60,343 nucleotides of DNA from Prevotella sp. tc2-28. Its GTDB lineage: Bacteria > Bacteroidota > Bacteroidia > Bacteroidales > Bacteroidaceae. The notes under the pieces are model-generated. The model had not been told where the DNA came from. It saw only the letters and a list, made by a program, of their open reading frames with translations, and made no database searches. Positions within the stretch are counted from its first letter, which is position 1; every line of letters starts with the position of its first letter. Made by a program: the position numbers and the translations under genes. The stretch covers positions 1 through 60,343 of the forward strand of contig NZ_FNRE01000018.1 of NCBI RefSeq assembly GCF_900107705.1, written 5' to 3'. Positions 43,633-53,826 of the stretch are shown piece after piece.

Positions 43633-45186
43633 ATGAAGAAAAAGAATTTATGGATGCTGGCTGCCATCCTGACTTGCGGCCTCATGCTTGACTCCTGCGC
43701 AAAGGAAGACGCACCTGCCGTCGCCCCCGTCCCCAGCGATATGCAGCAGAACACAAACAAGTTTGAAACCGATGTGCCCGCCATTTCCGGCGATGCCAAG
43801 GTGATTGCCGCACTGAAGCAGATTCCCGGCGTGACGGACATCAAGTGCTTCGAGCATGAAAGCGAGGACACGATGTACTACTTCAACTTCGAGCAGGACA
43901 TCGACCACCGCAACCCCGCACTGGGCAAGTTCAAGCAGCAGGTGGTGCTGTTGTATAAAGGCAAGGACCACAACAACGTGCTGTACACCGAGGGCTATGC
44001 GCTGGCCGGCGACCCCGAGGTCAACTACAACCGCCTGGACAGCCTCGAACTGCCGGCTATCGTCGATATGTACGAGACCAACTACGTGGGCGTAGAGCAT
44101 CGCTACCACGGATGGTCGCTGCCCCAGGGATTTACCAACGATTTCACATACCTGAGCACCTGGCAGCAGTCTACCGACCTGCACTGCATCGTTACGGCAC
44201 TGAAGGCGTCAGGCCTCTTCGCCGGCAAATGGGTATCGACCGGCGTGAGCAAGTGCGGTGAGACCACAGCATACTACGCCTACCACTACCCCAACGAGAT
44301 GGATGCCTACGTGCCCTACTGCGGTCCGTACCTGACATCGCTTGCCGACCCGCGCGTGGGTGATTTCGTGCTGGAACCGACCAGCATCAAGGCCGACATC
44401 GAGAAGGTGAAGACAGCCTACAGCTATGCCCTGAATAACAAGCCGTTGATGGACCAGCTGCTGTCACTCCTCGTCAAAGAATATGGCGAGAGAGCCGGAA
44501 AAACACGCGAGGACCAGACCGCCTCACTGGTGTCCACGCTCATCGGGAACCTGTTTAGCAAGGAGAGCCTCGTACACATCAGCCTGTGGAGAGACTGGAT
44601 TCCCACCGAGAAGAGCTCGGCAGAGGAATTCATGAAATTCCTCATGGCAGACGAAAATACCAAATACAAGAACGAGAGCCAGCAGGAGATTGCAGCCCGC
44701 CACCGCATGAAGATGCGCGACATGGACCTGCAGACCACCTTCGGACAGTTCAGCCGCCGTGCTGCTCCCATCGCCAAATATGGCAACCGCTTCAAACCCT
44801 ATAACGTGCAGAAATGTATCGACCTGGGTGACTACGTTTACTCCTACGCATGGTTCGAAGACCTGCTGGGTACCGAAAAGGTCAAGATGCTCAAGGATGC
44901 AACCATCGAATCCCCTGATAATTATGGCGTCACCTACGACAACGGCAAGTTCGTCAAGGAATTCCTGGAGGGCATGAAGACCACGCCGTGTAAGATACTC
45001 TTCGTTTTTGGCGGTTCCGATCCCTGGACGGGTGCTGCCATTTCCGACGACATCGTCAGCGCCAATGCCAACATCAGCAAGCTGATCGTATTCGAGGGAG
45101 TACACACCGACGTTACCACTCATTGGAACAAGGAAGACATACAGACACTGAAAAAATTCCTCGACCCCTATCTGAAAAAACAATAA
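43633..45186 (+). CDS. S37-type (PS-10) tripeptidyl-peptidase lipoprotein
   Basis: 517 residues from the ATG at 43633, starting a lipoprotein signal (LDSC, Cys22). The alpha/beta-hydrolase nucleophile is Ser206 in TGVSKCGETT, and the Asp and His candidates are in GGSDPWTG and VFEGVHTDVTTHW near the C-terminus. YNRLDSLELPAIVDMYETNY and YVGVEHRYHGWS are family-typical segments. It would trim tripeptides from the N-terminus of peptides at the cell surface. The transporter gene follows 16 bp later. Confidence 0.85.
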   Translation: MKKKNLWMLAAILTCGLMLDSCAKEDAPAVAPVPSDMQQNTNKFETDVPAISGDAKVIAALKQIPGVTDIKCFEHESEDTMYYFNFEQDIDHRNPALGKFKQQVVLLYKGKDHNNVLYTEGYALAGDPEVNYNRLDSLELPAIVDMYETNYVGVEHRYHGWSLPQGFTNDFTYLSTWQQSTDLHCIVTALKASGLFAGKWVSTGVSKCGETTAYYAYHYPNEMDAYVPYCGPYLTSLADPRVGDFVLEPTSIKADIEKVKTAYSYALNNKPLMDQLLSLLVKEYGERAGKTREDQTASLVSTLIGNLFSKESLVHISLWRDWIPTEKSSAEEFMKFLMADENTKYKNESQQEIAARHRMKMRDMDLQTTFGQFSRRAAPIAKYGNRFKPYNVQKCIDLGDYVYSYAWFEDLLGTEKVKMLKDATIESPDNYGVTYDNGKFVKEFLEGMKTTPCKILFVFGGSDPWTGAAISDDIVSANANISKLIVFEGVHTDVTTHWNKEDIQTLKKFLDPYLKKQ

Positions 45187-45202
45187 TCAACAACTAACTG
45201 AC

Positions 45203-46708
45203 ATGTTCAACAACTATAAAGGTTTCCACCTCGTACAGTCGTACCACGACTTACGACACATGCGGAAATACCATCCGTCAAACGCCTTCGTGCGCTTTAT
45301 CAAGATTCTCATCGTCGCCATGGTCACCCTGACGCTCTGGAACATGCCTACCGAATGGTACGGCATACAGAACCTCACCGTCGTCCAACAGCGCATCATC
45401 GCCATCTTCGCCTTCGCCACCCTGATGTGGATACTGGAGATTGTCTCCTCGTGGGCCACGTCGGTAGGCATCATCGTGCTGATGCTGCTCTTCTGCACCG
45501 ACAGCGGCATCGCCCCCATGGTGAAGGAAGAGGAGGTAGGACAGCTGCTGAGCTATAAAGGGGTGATGGCCACCTTTGCCGACCCCGTCATCATGCTGTT
45601 CATAGGCGGTTTCGTGCTCGCCATCGCAGCCACCAAGACCGGACTGGACGCCCAGCTGGCGAAAGTGCTGCTGCGCCCCTTCGGTACCAAGAGCGAGATG
45701 GTGCTGCTGGGCTTCCTGCTCGTCACCGGACTGTTCTCCATGTTCGTGTCGAACACCGCCACGGCAGCCATGATGCTGACCTTCCTCACCCCCGTGTTCC
45801 GCCAACTGCCTCCCGAAGGCAAGGGGCGCGTCGCACTGGCGATGTCAATCCCCGTGGCTGCCAACCTGGGCGGTATGGGAACACCTATCGGCACACCGCC
45901 TAACAATATCGCACTGAAATACCTGAACGACCCCGAGGGACTAAACCTCGGACTGGGCTTCGGACAGTGGATGATGTTCATGTTCCCGCTCGTCGTCGTC
46001 CTGCTGTTCATCAGCTGGCGCATCCTGCTGAAGATGTTCCCCTTCACCCAGAAGACCATCGAACTGAACATCGACGGCGAGATGAAGCGCGACGCACACT
46101 CGTACATCGTCATCGCCACCTTCATCCTGACCATCGTGCTGTGGCTCACCGACCGCTTCACAGGCATCAACGCCAACACGGTGGCTATGATTCCCTTCTG
46201 CATCTTCGCACTGACAGGTGTCATCAACAAGCGCGACCTGGAGCAAATCAACTGGAGTGTCATCTGGATGGTAGCTGGCGGTTTCGCACTGGGCTTCGGT
46301 CTCAACAAGTCTGGACTGGCGGAGAATGCCATCGAGAGCATCCCCTTCGGCGAGTTCTCTCCCGTACTCATCCTGTTGCTGGGCGGTGCTATCTGCTACC
46401 TGCTCTCCAACTTCATATCCAACTCAGCCACGGCAGCCCTGCTCATGCCTATCCTCGCGATTGTCTGCGGAGCCATGGGCGACAAGCTGGCACCCATCGG
46501 TGGCACACCCACCGTACTGATTGGCGTCGCCATCGCTGCCTCGAGTGCCATGATCCTGCCCATCTCCACACCGCCTAACGCACTGGCCTATGCTACCGGC
46601 TACGTGCAGCAGAAGGACATGTCGAAACTTGGCATCATCATGGGTGTCATCTCGATGGTGCTGGGATTCGGCCTCGTCTACATGATCGGGCTGATGAAGA
46701 TTATTTAG
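45203..46708 (+). CDS. SLC13 (DASS) family anion/dicarboxylate permease
   Basis: 501 residues, about eleven membrane helices in two inverted repeats. The paired Na+/substrate motifs SNTATAAMML with GTPIGTPPN, and SNSATAALLMP with ISTPPN, are both intact. Likely a sodium-coupled importer of succinate-like dicarboxylates, citrate or sulfate; the substrate cannot be fixed from sequence. Cotranscribed with the S37-type peptidase; its stop overlaps the stop of the opposite GH43 gene by 4 bp. Confidence 0.92.
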   Translation: MFNNYKGFHLVQSYHDLRHMRKYHPSNAFVRFIKILIVAMVTLTLWNMPTEWYGIQNLTVVQQRIIAIFAFATLMWILEIVSSWATSVGIIVLMLLFCTDSGIAPMVKEEEVGQLLSYKGVMATFADPVIMLFIGGFVLAIAATKTGLDAQLAKVLLRPFGTKSEMVLLGFLLVTGLFSMFVSNTATAAMMLTFLTPVFRQLPPEGKGRVALAMSIPVAANLGGMGTPIGTPPNNIALKYLNDPEGLNLGLGFGQWMMFMFPLVVVLLFISWRILLKMFPFTQKTIELNIDGEMKRDAHSYIVIATFILTIVLWLTDRFTGINANTVAMIPFCIFALTGVINKRDLEQINWSVIWMVAGGFALGFGLNKSGLAENAIESIPFGEFSPVLILLLGGAICYLLSNFISNSATAALLMPILAIVCGAMGDKLAPIGGTPTVLIGVAIAASSAMILPISTPPNALAYATGYVQQKDMSKLGIIMGVISMVLGFGLVYMIGLMKII

Positions 46709-48384
46709 GAGTTAAGAGGTGAGTATTCAAAGAAATCAAAGTCTACAGAACCGCCGAGGCGCTTGGTGGCGTAATTGAACAGGGCAAACTTGGAACCCAT
46801 GAAGAAACGCTGCCAGTCGAAGCGCAACTTATAGTCGGAACCTAACTGCTCCCAGGACTCACCGTCAAGACTGTAGTGGAACGAGGCGATATCGCGCCCT
46901 ACGTTGAAGTCGGCATCGATACGGAGCCATACCATAGGGCTGTTGAGCGCAACCTGTCTGACGACATGCTCGTCGACACGCTCGACAGCCTTTTCGCGTT
47001 GGGTCAACTTGACGGACTGCTCGCTGAACGAGAGCACCCATCGGCGCCCTTCCTTCTTGACACACAACACACCAGCGTCGCTGTTGAAAGCAGAGAAGCC
47101 GGCACAGTCGCCATCCTTCATCTTCGACAGGTCCATCTTCACAACACCACAGCACTGGGGACCCTCCATGCGCTGCGTCAGCGTATTGGGAGCCAGGAAG
47201 AGGTTGGGAACCACCCTACTGGTCTTCAGGCGCAGCCAGCCCGGACGCTCGGTGAGACTCCAGGCAGCATCCACCGGATTGTGGTTCCACTGCCAGTGCA
47301 AGCCCAGCTTAGCTCCGGAGAAGTCGTCACTGCAGACAATGTGGCGCTCGGGCTCTCCCGTCTTCACCACACGCATACGGTCGGGAACACGGCCTTCCTC
47401 ATCGCCCAGCAGGGGCCATCCGTCAATCCAGCGACAAGGCATCAGCGTGGGAACACGGCCCACACCGCCACGGTCCTGGAAGATAATGGCATACCAGTCG
47501 CCATACTCACTGTCGACAATGGTACCTTGTCCGACATAGGGGAAACCGCCAAAGTCGGATTCCAGGATGACGTGCTTCTCATACGGTCCACGGATGTTGT
47601 CGGAACGGTAGCAGACCTCACGGCGGTGACGACCTGGGACACCCCATACCTGCGAGATCATCAACAGGTAGTAGCGCCCCTTGTACTTCAGCATGCGACT
47701 GCCCTCCAGAATGCCCGTTTCGTCAGCCTCACGCTTGAACAGCTGGTGGTGGGAGCCCTCGATGACGTCGGAGAGGTCTTGTTTCAGTTCCATCATCTCA
47801 CCCGTACCATAGACCACATATACCCGGTCATCATCGTCGAAGAACAAAGAGCAGTCGTGGAAGTGGCGCATGCGCGACAGCAGCGTCCAAGGTCCCTCAG
47901 CGCGCTCAGCCGTATAGATATAGGTATTACCCATCGGACCCGCCTCGTTAGGTGCCAGAAGGGCATAGAAACGTCCGTTATGATACTTCAGCGACGTGGC
48001 CCACTGTCCGCGTCCGTAGGCTGTTCCCTCACGCAAGTCGTACTTAGGCGAGTCAGTCAAGCGGTCGAAGACGTAGCTGACGGTCTCCCAATTCTTCAAG
48101 TCACGCGAGCGCATGATGGGCGCACCCGGCATGAGGTGCATCGTGGTGCTGACCATATAATACGTGTCGCCTACGCGTATGACGTCAGGGTCGGGCACAT
48201 CAGCCCACAGCATGGGATTGGGGGTATAAAAACCATCAGGGCCACTGGAACGCTTTCCAGCAGCCTCTGAAGTAACAAAACAAACTACTAATGATATTAC
48301 TACTAAAACAAATCTATTAAATTCTGAAAAAAACTTTTTTCCTTTCGATGTTGCAAAGGTAGACATTCTTTTTGAATCAGCCAT
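46705..48384 (-). CDS. Glycoside hydrolase family 43 with C-terminal concanavalin-like domain
   Basis: About 559 residues, secreted. A five-blade GH43 propeller runs from about 45 to 340. The general-base Asp is in VPDPDVIRVGDTYY, a second Asp in FHDCSLFFDDDDRVYVVYG, and the general-acid Glu most likely in GILEGSRML. The C-terminal 200 residues form the beta-sandwich (DUF1349-like) seen in GH43 xylosidases and arabinofuranosidases. Two other starts (48456, 48366) are possible; 48384 gives a plausible signal peptide. Codons for the signal peptide are unusually AT-rich compared with the rest. Last gene of the glycosidase operon; its stop overlaps the SLC13 gene stop. Confidence 0.85.
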   Translation of the reverse strand: MADSKRMSTFATSKGKKFFSEFNRFVLVVISLVVCFVTSEAAGKRSSGPDGFYTPNPMLWADVPDPDVIRVGDTYYMVSTTMHLMPGAPIMRSRDLKNWETVSYVFDRLTDSPKYDLREGTAYGRGQWATSLKYHNGRFYALLAPNEAGPMGNTYIYTAERAEGPWTLLSRMRHFHDCSLFFDDDDRVYVVYGTGEMMELKQDLSDVIEGSHHQLFKREADETGILEGSRMLKYKGRYYLLMISQVWGVPGRHRREVCYRSDNIRGPYEKHVILESDFGGFPYVGQGTIVDSEYGDWYAIIFQDRGGVGRVPTLMPCRWIDGWPLLGDEEGRVPDRMRVVKTGEPERHIVCSDDFSGAKLGLHWQWNHNPVDAAWSLTERPGWLRLKTSRVVPNLFLAPNTLTQRMEGPQCCGVVKMDLSKMKDGDCAGFSAFNSDAGVLCVKKEGRRWVLSFSEQSVKLTQREKAVERVDEHVVRQVALNSPMVWLRIDADFNVGRDIASFHYSLDGESWEQLGSDYKLRFDWQRFFMGSKFALFNYATKRLGGSVDFDFFEYSPLNS

Positions 48385-48437
48385 AATCATATGTTTCATG
48401 AATTTTGTTATTTGTATCATGCGTTTATTTTTTCCTA

Positions 48438-49889
48438 TTATTGTACGAAATTCCACTTGGAATTGTCACTTTTTTCATCATATTCCGCCAGTGTCGGGGT
48501 GGAATCAGCAGCAGCATACAACACATAACGCGTGTTCAGATGCTCATCACCAGGCAGACGCTTGGGCATGATACGATAGGTGCCGTCGACAAGTTGCTCG
48601 ATACGCCAAAGCTGTTCGTCGGTGCCGGTGAACGCAGGCAGCGTGACCAGTTCCTTGTCAGCAGTAGCCGCCAGCGTGCGGTTTGTTCCGGCAATGACAA
48701 TCTGATAGTAAGGACCACCCAGATAACCACCGCCCTCAGCGACCGGCTTGATGGTCCATAGCTGATGCGGACGGAACATATAGTCGCTGCAACGCACGGG
48801 GATATCACCCTGGGGCCACGTACCCACCACGTCAGCCAGCGACTGGTTGGGAATGGACTTCAACGGTTTCGTCAGATCCATCTGCCAGAAGCGCTCACGT
48901 TCCTGAGGGATGCGTACAAAGTCGACAGCCAGTTCGAGTGAATAGCCGCGACGCTCCGACAGGATGGCCAGCGTACCACCCTGGAAGCGCCGTCCGGCAA
49001 CAGGCCAGCCGTTGCGCCATAGCAAGGGACGGATGCCCAGCACACTGCGTCCGCTGCGATCGAAGTCGGCTTCATAGTGGCACGACATCACCTCCACACC
49101 CTCGTCGATAACCGTCCGTCCGAAATGACCTGGTCCGCAGACGCGGTCGCCTGCGGCAATCACCATCCTGCCTCCGCCATTAAGCATATCACGTCCTACG
49201 TTGTCTATATAGGGACCTTCCACCGTGCGCGAGCGCCCCACCACAATGTTATAGGTGGAGTTCACACCGTCGCAGCAGGTGCCGTGGGTGCCCAACAGAT
49301 AATACCAGCCGTTCCTGTAGATGAGGTCGGAAGCCTCGCAGTCGATGGCGATGTCCTTCTCCACATTACCCTTCACGCGCTCCCCCGTCGTGGGGTCGAG
49401 TTCTATCAGGCGGATGCTGCCGAAGTAGGTGCCATAGGTAGCCCACAGGCGTCCCGTGGTGGGATCAAGCAACAGACTGGGGTCAATGGCATCGCAATCC
49501 TCCATGCCGTCGCTGGATGCAACCTCTATGGGAGTAGTAAAGTGGAAGTCAGGCGATTTCGGGTCGAGCGTCTTGTTCCACATGGTCAGGATGCGTCCGT
49601 TATGACCACCGAAGAGACCACCTCCCGTGGCACCGTATATAATAAGGTAGCGGTCGCCTATCTTCAGCACATCAGGAGCAGCACCGCCACCAGGACGCTC
49701 TGCCCCACTATGCCACGACCAGCCATCTTCGGAGATGAGTCCTCCCCCACCCGTTCCGAAGGTGTAGTATTTGCCTTCGCACGCGGCGATGGTCGAGGGG
49801 TCGTGAATATAAGGATTCCCTACCTGCGCATTGGAAGAGACGACATACAGGCAGAGCGCTATCAGAAATAGAACAGTTCGTTTCATCAT
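48438..49889 (-). CDS. Glycoside hydrolase family 43, endo-arabinanase type, with ricin-like C-terminus
   Basis: 483 residues with a signal peptide (about 1-21). The GH43 triad is visible as IHDPSTI (Asp), DAIDPSLLLD (Asp) and DCEASDLI (Glu). The layout and GTHGTCCDGVNSTYNIVVGRS loop match endo-1,5-alpha-L-arabinanases of GH43_4/5. The last 130 residues (RPHQLWTIKPVAEGGG onward, with repeated QLW-type motifs) look like a ricin B-type carbohydrate-binding trefoil. It starts 1 bp after the upstream GH43 stop. Confidence 0.87.
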   Translation of the reverse strand: MMKRTVLFLIALCLYVVSSNAQVGNPYIHDPSTIAACEGKYYTFGTGGGGLISEDGWSWHSGAERPGGGAAPDVLKIGDRYLIIYGATGGGLFGGHNGRILTMWNKTLDPKSPDFHFTTPIEVASSDGMEDCDAIDPSLLLDPTTGRLWATYGTYFGSIRLIELDPTTGERVKGNVEKDIAIDCEASDLIYRNGWYYLLGTHGTCCDGVNSTYNIVVGRSRTVEGPYIDNVGRDMLNGGGRMVIAAGDRVCGPGHFGRTVIDEGVEVMSCHYEADFDRSGRSVLGIRPLLWRNGWPVAGRRFQGGTLAILSERRGYSLELAVDFVRIPQERERFWQMDLTKPLKSIPNQSLADVVGTWPQGDIPVRCSDYMFRPHQLWTIKPVAEGGGYLGGPYYQIVIAGTNRTLAATADKELVTLPAFTGTDEQLWRIEQLVDGTYRIMPKRLPGDEHLNTRYVLYAAADSTPTLAEYDEKSDNSKWNFVQ

Positions 49890-49890
49890 C

Positions 49891-51861
49891 TTATCGGATT
49901 ATAGTATAGTGAAGTACCGGATTTCCTTTCTCATCAATGAAGCGGACACAGAAGTCGCTCAGTCCAGGACCGTTGACCAGACAGAAGCGGAGCACGTTGC
50001 GCCCAGCCTTGAGTGTCAGGCGCGGTGACACACCATCGTCCTGCACCATGCGGCGGTCTCCGTCTAGCGTCAGCACGGGCTGGTTGTCGAGCCACCAGCA
50101 GGAAGCGCCATTGCTGCCTACAGCCAGTCGCACGTTCTGCAACTCCTGTGGACAGTCGATAACCGTCGTTCCCCAGAACAGCGAGTGATAGGGCTCGTTG
50201 CCTGTCAGTTCGGCAAAGCGGAATGCACGGACGTTGTAGGTCCGGCTGTCTATGGTATGCCATTTCCCCTTTTTCCAATTCACCTTAGGCCACTCCTTAG
50301 CCACCATGTCGTTCAGGTAGCTCTCCGTCAGCATGATATTGGAGCGCACCTCATAGTGAACAGGCTCCAACAAAGTCCAGCGGCGGATAAAGCCCTCAGC
50401 ATCAGGAGCCAAAGGCGCAGCACCGGCAGACACTTCGCTGTAGTATTCCGGACGGTTGCGCAACTGCACCCAGTCGACATCCACCGCCTCGCCGTCGCAA
50501 GTCACCGTGATATCGGCAATGCCCTTGGGAAGGGCTGTCAACGGTGCCGTCAGCGTCAGCCACTGGTTGCTCTGGTCTCTGCGGAAACCGCCACGCTCCG
50601 TGATCACCGTCACGGGAATGCGGGCTATCTGCTTCTTACCTGCCGACAATATCATGCTGGTGTTAGCCTTCGCCCTCACCTGCACGACAGCATAGGCACC
50701 GGCACGAAGCGGCGCGTAGTCCACATCGTCATAGCGCACCTGACTGCCTTTGTGCGGCAGGGTGACAAACCATCCCTTGAAGCGGTTCAGCGTGTCGAGA
50801 GCGGCAATGGCAGTGCCCTCACTGGCTGCACTGTAGCGGTCTACCTCCATGCGAGCGGTAGCTTTCGTCGTTCCGACGCCGCGCAAGGTGGGCTTTACCT
50901 CTTGGATAGTACCGTCCTTACGGAACGTGACTCGTTCGATACATGCCGAACGACGTTTGTCCACCAATGGAGAATAATCGTTATGATGGTAGAAGAGATA
51001 CCATTGTCCCTGATACTCCACGAAACTGTGGTGGTTGGTCCAGCAACTATCGGCATGCTCCGCCATGAAGACACCCTTGAAGTCCCAGGGTCCCAGCGGA
51101 GAGCGTGACATGGCATAGGCCAGCGTCTCCGTACCCTTTTCCTTGCGCACCCAGGGGAAGGTCAGGTAATACCAGTCGCCACGGCGGAAGGCAAAGGGAC
51201 CTTCCTTGAAGCCGTCAGGCAGCCCTTGCATCTGCTGTCCACCCACCTGCATCGTGCCACCCTGCGGAAAGGTGACCGTCTCCAGCTCGCCATCCAGTTC
51301 CGTCATGTTGTCCTTCAGCCTGGCACCGCGGATGCCCATGCCACTCCAATAGAGATAAGCGGTGCCGTCGTTGTCGACAAGCACACAAGGGTCTATACCC
51401 ATGACGCCACGGATGGGCTCTGCAGCTATCCGGAAGGGACCTGTGGGGGAGTCGGCAGTAGCCACGCCAATGGCAAAGCCTCGTCCGCTCTTCGGAGCAT
51501 TGGGGAAGTAGAAGTAATACTTCCCACCCTTCTCCACACAGTCAGGAGCCCACATGGAGTAGGCATCAGGCTTGCCCCAAGGCACCTGTTCCTGCGACAC
51601 GATGACACCATGGTCCTGCCAGTCAGTCAGGTTGTCTGACGAAAAGACGTGGTAGTCTGCCATACAGAACCACTCCGAAGCCTGATGACCTGCAATCTTC
51701 GACACGGAAGACGGTGCAGGAATGTCGTGCGACGGATAGAGATAGACACGGCCGTTGAAGACGCGTGCCGTCGGATCGGCGGTAAACTGATTCCTGACAA
51801 TGGGATTCTGTGCAGATACCGACAGCGTCGCCACCGCCAATAGGGACAAGAGTATTCTCAT
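49891..51861 (-). CDS. Glycoside hydrolase family 43 with CBM6 and an extra beta domain
   Basis: 656 residues; the start at 51861, 4 bp after the GH97 stop, opens a signal peptide (MRILLSLLAVATLSVSAQ). The GH43 propeller has TADPTARVFNG, GIDPCVLVDNDG and FKEGPFAFRRG as the Asp, Asp, Glu sites. A CBM6-like domain follows (about 345-475, ending ITVTCDGEAVDVDWVQLRN). The last 165 residues are a beta-sandwich that I can only describe as resembling the accessory domain found in some Bacteroidota GH43 and esterase proteins. Likely an arabinofuranosidase or xylosidase. Confidence 0.85.
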   Translation of the reverse strand: MRILLSLLAVATLSVSAQNPIVRNQFTADPTARVFNGRVYLYPSHDIPAPSSVSKIAGHQASEWFCMADYHVFSSDNLTDWQDHGVIVSQEQVPWGKPDAYSMWAPDCVEKGGKYYFYFPNAPKSGRGFAIGVATADSPTGPFRIAAEPIRGVMGIDPCVLVDNDGTAYLYWSGMGIRGARLKDNMTELDGELETVTFPQGGTMQVGGQQMQGLPDGFKEGPFAFRRGDWYYLTFPWVRKEKGTETLAYAMSRSPLGPWDFKGVFMAEHADSCWTNHHSFVEYQGQWYLFYHHNDYSPLVDKRRSACIERVTFRKDGTIQEVKPTLRGVGTTKATARMEVDRYSAASEGTAIAALDTLNRFKGWFVTLPHKGSQVRYDDVDYAPLRAGAYAVVQVRAKANTSMILSAGKKQIARIPVTVITERGGFRRDQSNQWLTLTAPLTALPKGIADITVTCDGEAVDVDWVQLRNRPEYYSEVSAGAAPLAPDAEGFIRRWTLLEPVHYEVRSNIMLTESYLNDMVAKEWPKVNWKKGKWHTIDSRTYNVRAFRFAELTGNEPYHSLFWGTTVIDCPQELQNVRLAVGSNGASCWWLDNQPVLTLDGDRRMVQDDGVSPRLTLKAGRNVLRFCLVNGPGLSDFCVRFIDEKGNPVLHYTIIR

Positions 51862-51865
51862 CTGT

Positions 51866-53815
51866 TTAGTTATTAGTGATGACCACGCCTCCATTCTGCG
51901 GAATGGTAACCGTCATTTGCTGCTTCTTATTCATGCGCTGAGCCTTCATGCTGCCCTGCAGCTGGGCATCGTCAGCATAGACGGAGAGCGCTGTTCCTTT
52001 CTCGAACATAGGCAATGTCAGCGTTTTCTTAACAGCTTGCTGCTCGGCATTGATACCGACAACAAACCACTGGCTGCCACTGCGACGGGCCAGGATGATG
52101 TACTTTCCGGGATAGCCGTCGATGAAGCGCACCTCATCCCATGTCGTCGGCACCTTTTTCATGAAGTCGATAGCCCACGCAGGAGCATCGGTCAGATTAT
52201 TGGGTGCCAAGGCAAAGTGCTGTACGGCACTCTGGAAAAGAACGGCAGCGGCTAATGCATAGACATCACTGGTGCGGCGGATGGTGCCATGCTGGTTGTC
52301 AGTGCTATAGAACTTATTAAGTGCAGAACCGCCAAAGTCCATCGAACCTACCGTGTTACGCACGAAGGGATGAATACAGGCATTGCGGGCCTCAGCATCG
52401 CAGGCACCCTGGCCGAAGTGCAGGTTCTCGGAAGCCAGCACAGCCTCAGAAGCCACGTAGTTAGGATACATACGCTCCCAACCGCGGGGCAACGTACAGC
52501 CATGGAAGATACAGAGCAGTCCAAAGTCGTTGGCATCGCTGAGGATGTCCTCGTAGAGCTGCATCATAGGCTGCTTGTCACCACCGAAGAAGTCTACCTT
52601 GATGCCACGGATACCAGTCTCCTGCATCCATTTCATCTCCTGACGACGGATGCGGCTGTTGTTCATCTTACCGATAGGTGTCTGGGGTGCGTCATTCCAT
52701 GCACCGTTGGAGTTATACCACAAGAAGAGGGCCACACCCTTCGTCTTGGCATAGCGGGCCAGTTCAGCCACACGCTCATAGCCTATCTGCTTGTCCCAAT
52801 GGGCATCGACGAGTACCGACTGCCAACCCATGGCTGCCGAGAAGTCGATATACTCCTTCTGCTCGTCGAAGTTGCAACTGGAGTCCATGCGGATAATCCA
52901 CGACCAGGAGCCCTTGCCGTAGACGTATTCCTTGGAAGCCTTGTACTTCGGCTGTACGAGGTCGAAGGGCACCGTGGTCTCAACGATATTGGCCAACGAA
53001 CCGATGGTGATGGTGCGCCACGGTGTCTGGGCAGGCAGTCCAAGGGCAGGTGTTGTGGAACCTTGTCCGTTCAGTTCGCCAAGCATGGGGAATCCAATGC
53101 GATAGTTACCCCCGCCCTCGTTCAGCAGTCGGCAACCTACATATCCGCCGTCGGTACCCGTCTCGCTGATGAGCACCCAGCAGTCCTGTTCCTTAAACAG
53201 GCAAGGGAAGGTATAGCCATTGCCCCATCCGTTCTTGCCCATGGGTTCGTCCAACGTATAGGATGTCTCGTAGCTGGGCATGGTACGGGCAAAGCCTACC
53301 ATCGCCTGCGACTGCGGACAAAGGAAGGTCGTGGTACCGTCGGGCAGGGTGAAGCTACTGGCCTCACTTTCAACGACACACACGCGACGGGTGTTGCCCA
53401 TCGGATCGGGTTTCTTGTCGTGCAAACGATAACAGAAGGCCACGTCGCGGTTGCTGACACGGAAGATGACATCCATGACGGGCTCACCCTTTTGCATATA
53501 GGTGGCCACCGCCTCGTTGGCACGGTAGTCAACATGGCGCTGTTTGATGTTACGCAACTCATAGACCTCTGCGACCTCGCGGCTTTCGACACCCTTCAGT
53601 GCCAGCCCTTGGGTAAAGTCTCCGATGTTTGTCTTCAGTCCTAAGACGGAGGGGGTTACCACCTCCTTGCCTTGATAGTTCACCCGATAATAGGGTTTGC
53701 CTTGATCCTTCAGTTCCAGAAAGACCAGTATCTTACCGTCAGGACTCTTGATGGTTTGTGCCACAGAGGTCAGGCACAACAGTGCCAGCCCCATCATCAT
53801 TAATTTCTTCATCAT
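51866..53815 (-). CDS. Glycoside hydrolase family 97, retaining alpha-galactosidase type
   Basis: 649 residues with a signal peptide (about 1-19). The N-terminal beta-sandwich, central barrel and C-terminal beta domain are all present. GIRGIKVDFFGGDK (Asp near 406) supplies the nucleophile Asp that marks the retaining branch (alpha-galactosidase-like); SusB-type inverting members lack it. EAVLASE and the Ca-site Glu/Asp residues follow. In an operon with three GH43 enzymes it may remove galactose or beta-L-arabinopyranose ends from arabinogalactan. Confidence 0.9.
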   Translation of the reverse strand: MMKKLMMMGLALLCLTSVAQTIKSPDGKILVFLELKDQGKPYYRVNYQGKEVVTPSVLGLKTNIGDFTQGLALKGVESREVAEVYELRNIKQRHVDYRANEAVATYMQKGEPVMDVIFRVSNRDVAFCYRLHDKKPDPMGNTRRVCVVESEASSFTLPDGTTTFLCPQSQAMVGFARTMPSYETSYTLDEPMGKNGWGNGYTFPCLFKEQDCWVLISETGTDGGYVGCRLLNEGGGNYRIGFPMLGELNGQGSTTPALGLPAQTPWRTITIGSLANIVETTVPFDLVQPKYKASKEYVYGKGSWSWIIRMDSSCNFDEQKEYIDFSAAMGWQSVLVDAHWDKQIGYERVAELARYAKTKGVALFLWYNSNGAWNDAPQTPIGKMNNSRIRRQEMKWMQETGIRGIKVDFFGGDKQPMMQLYEDILSDANDFGLLCIFHGCTLPRGWERMYPNYVASEAVLASENLHFGQGACDAEARNACIHPFVRNTVGSMDFGGSALNKFYSTDNQHGTIRRTSDVYALAAAVLFQSAVQHFALAPNNLTDAPAWAIDFMKKVPTTWDEVRFIDGYPGKYIILARRSGSQWFVVGINAEQQAVKKTLTLPMFEKGTALSVYADDAQLQGSMKAQRMNKKQQMTVTIPQNGGVVITNN

Positions 53816-53826
53816 ATGTTCATATT

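Noticed and set aside
46876..48270. 464-codon plus-strand open frame opposite the GH43 gene
   Set aside because: It lies entirely within a well-supported GH43 gene, without recognisable domains or promoter.
48354..48361. Minus-strand TACCTTTG inside the start of the last GH43 gene as an internal promoter
   Set aside because: It has no -33 box and no ATG follows it in frame before the signal peptide, so it is more likely a chance match in coding sequence. It leaves some doubt about which start codon is used.
52289..53644. 451-codon plus-strand open frame opposite the GH97 gene
   Set aside because: It is an antisense shadow of GH97 caused by codon bias; there is no signal peptide or family similarity.
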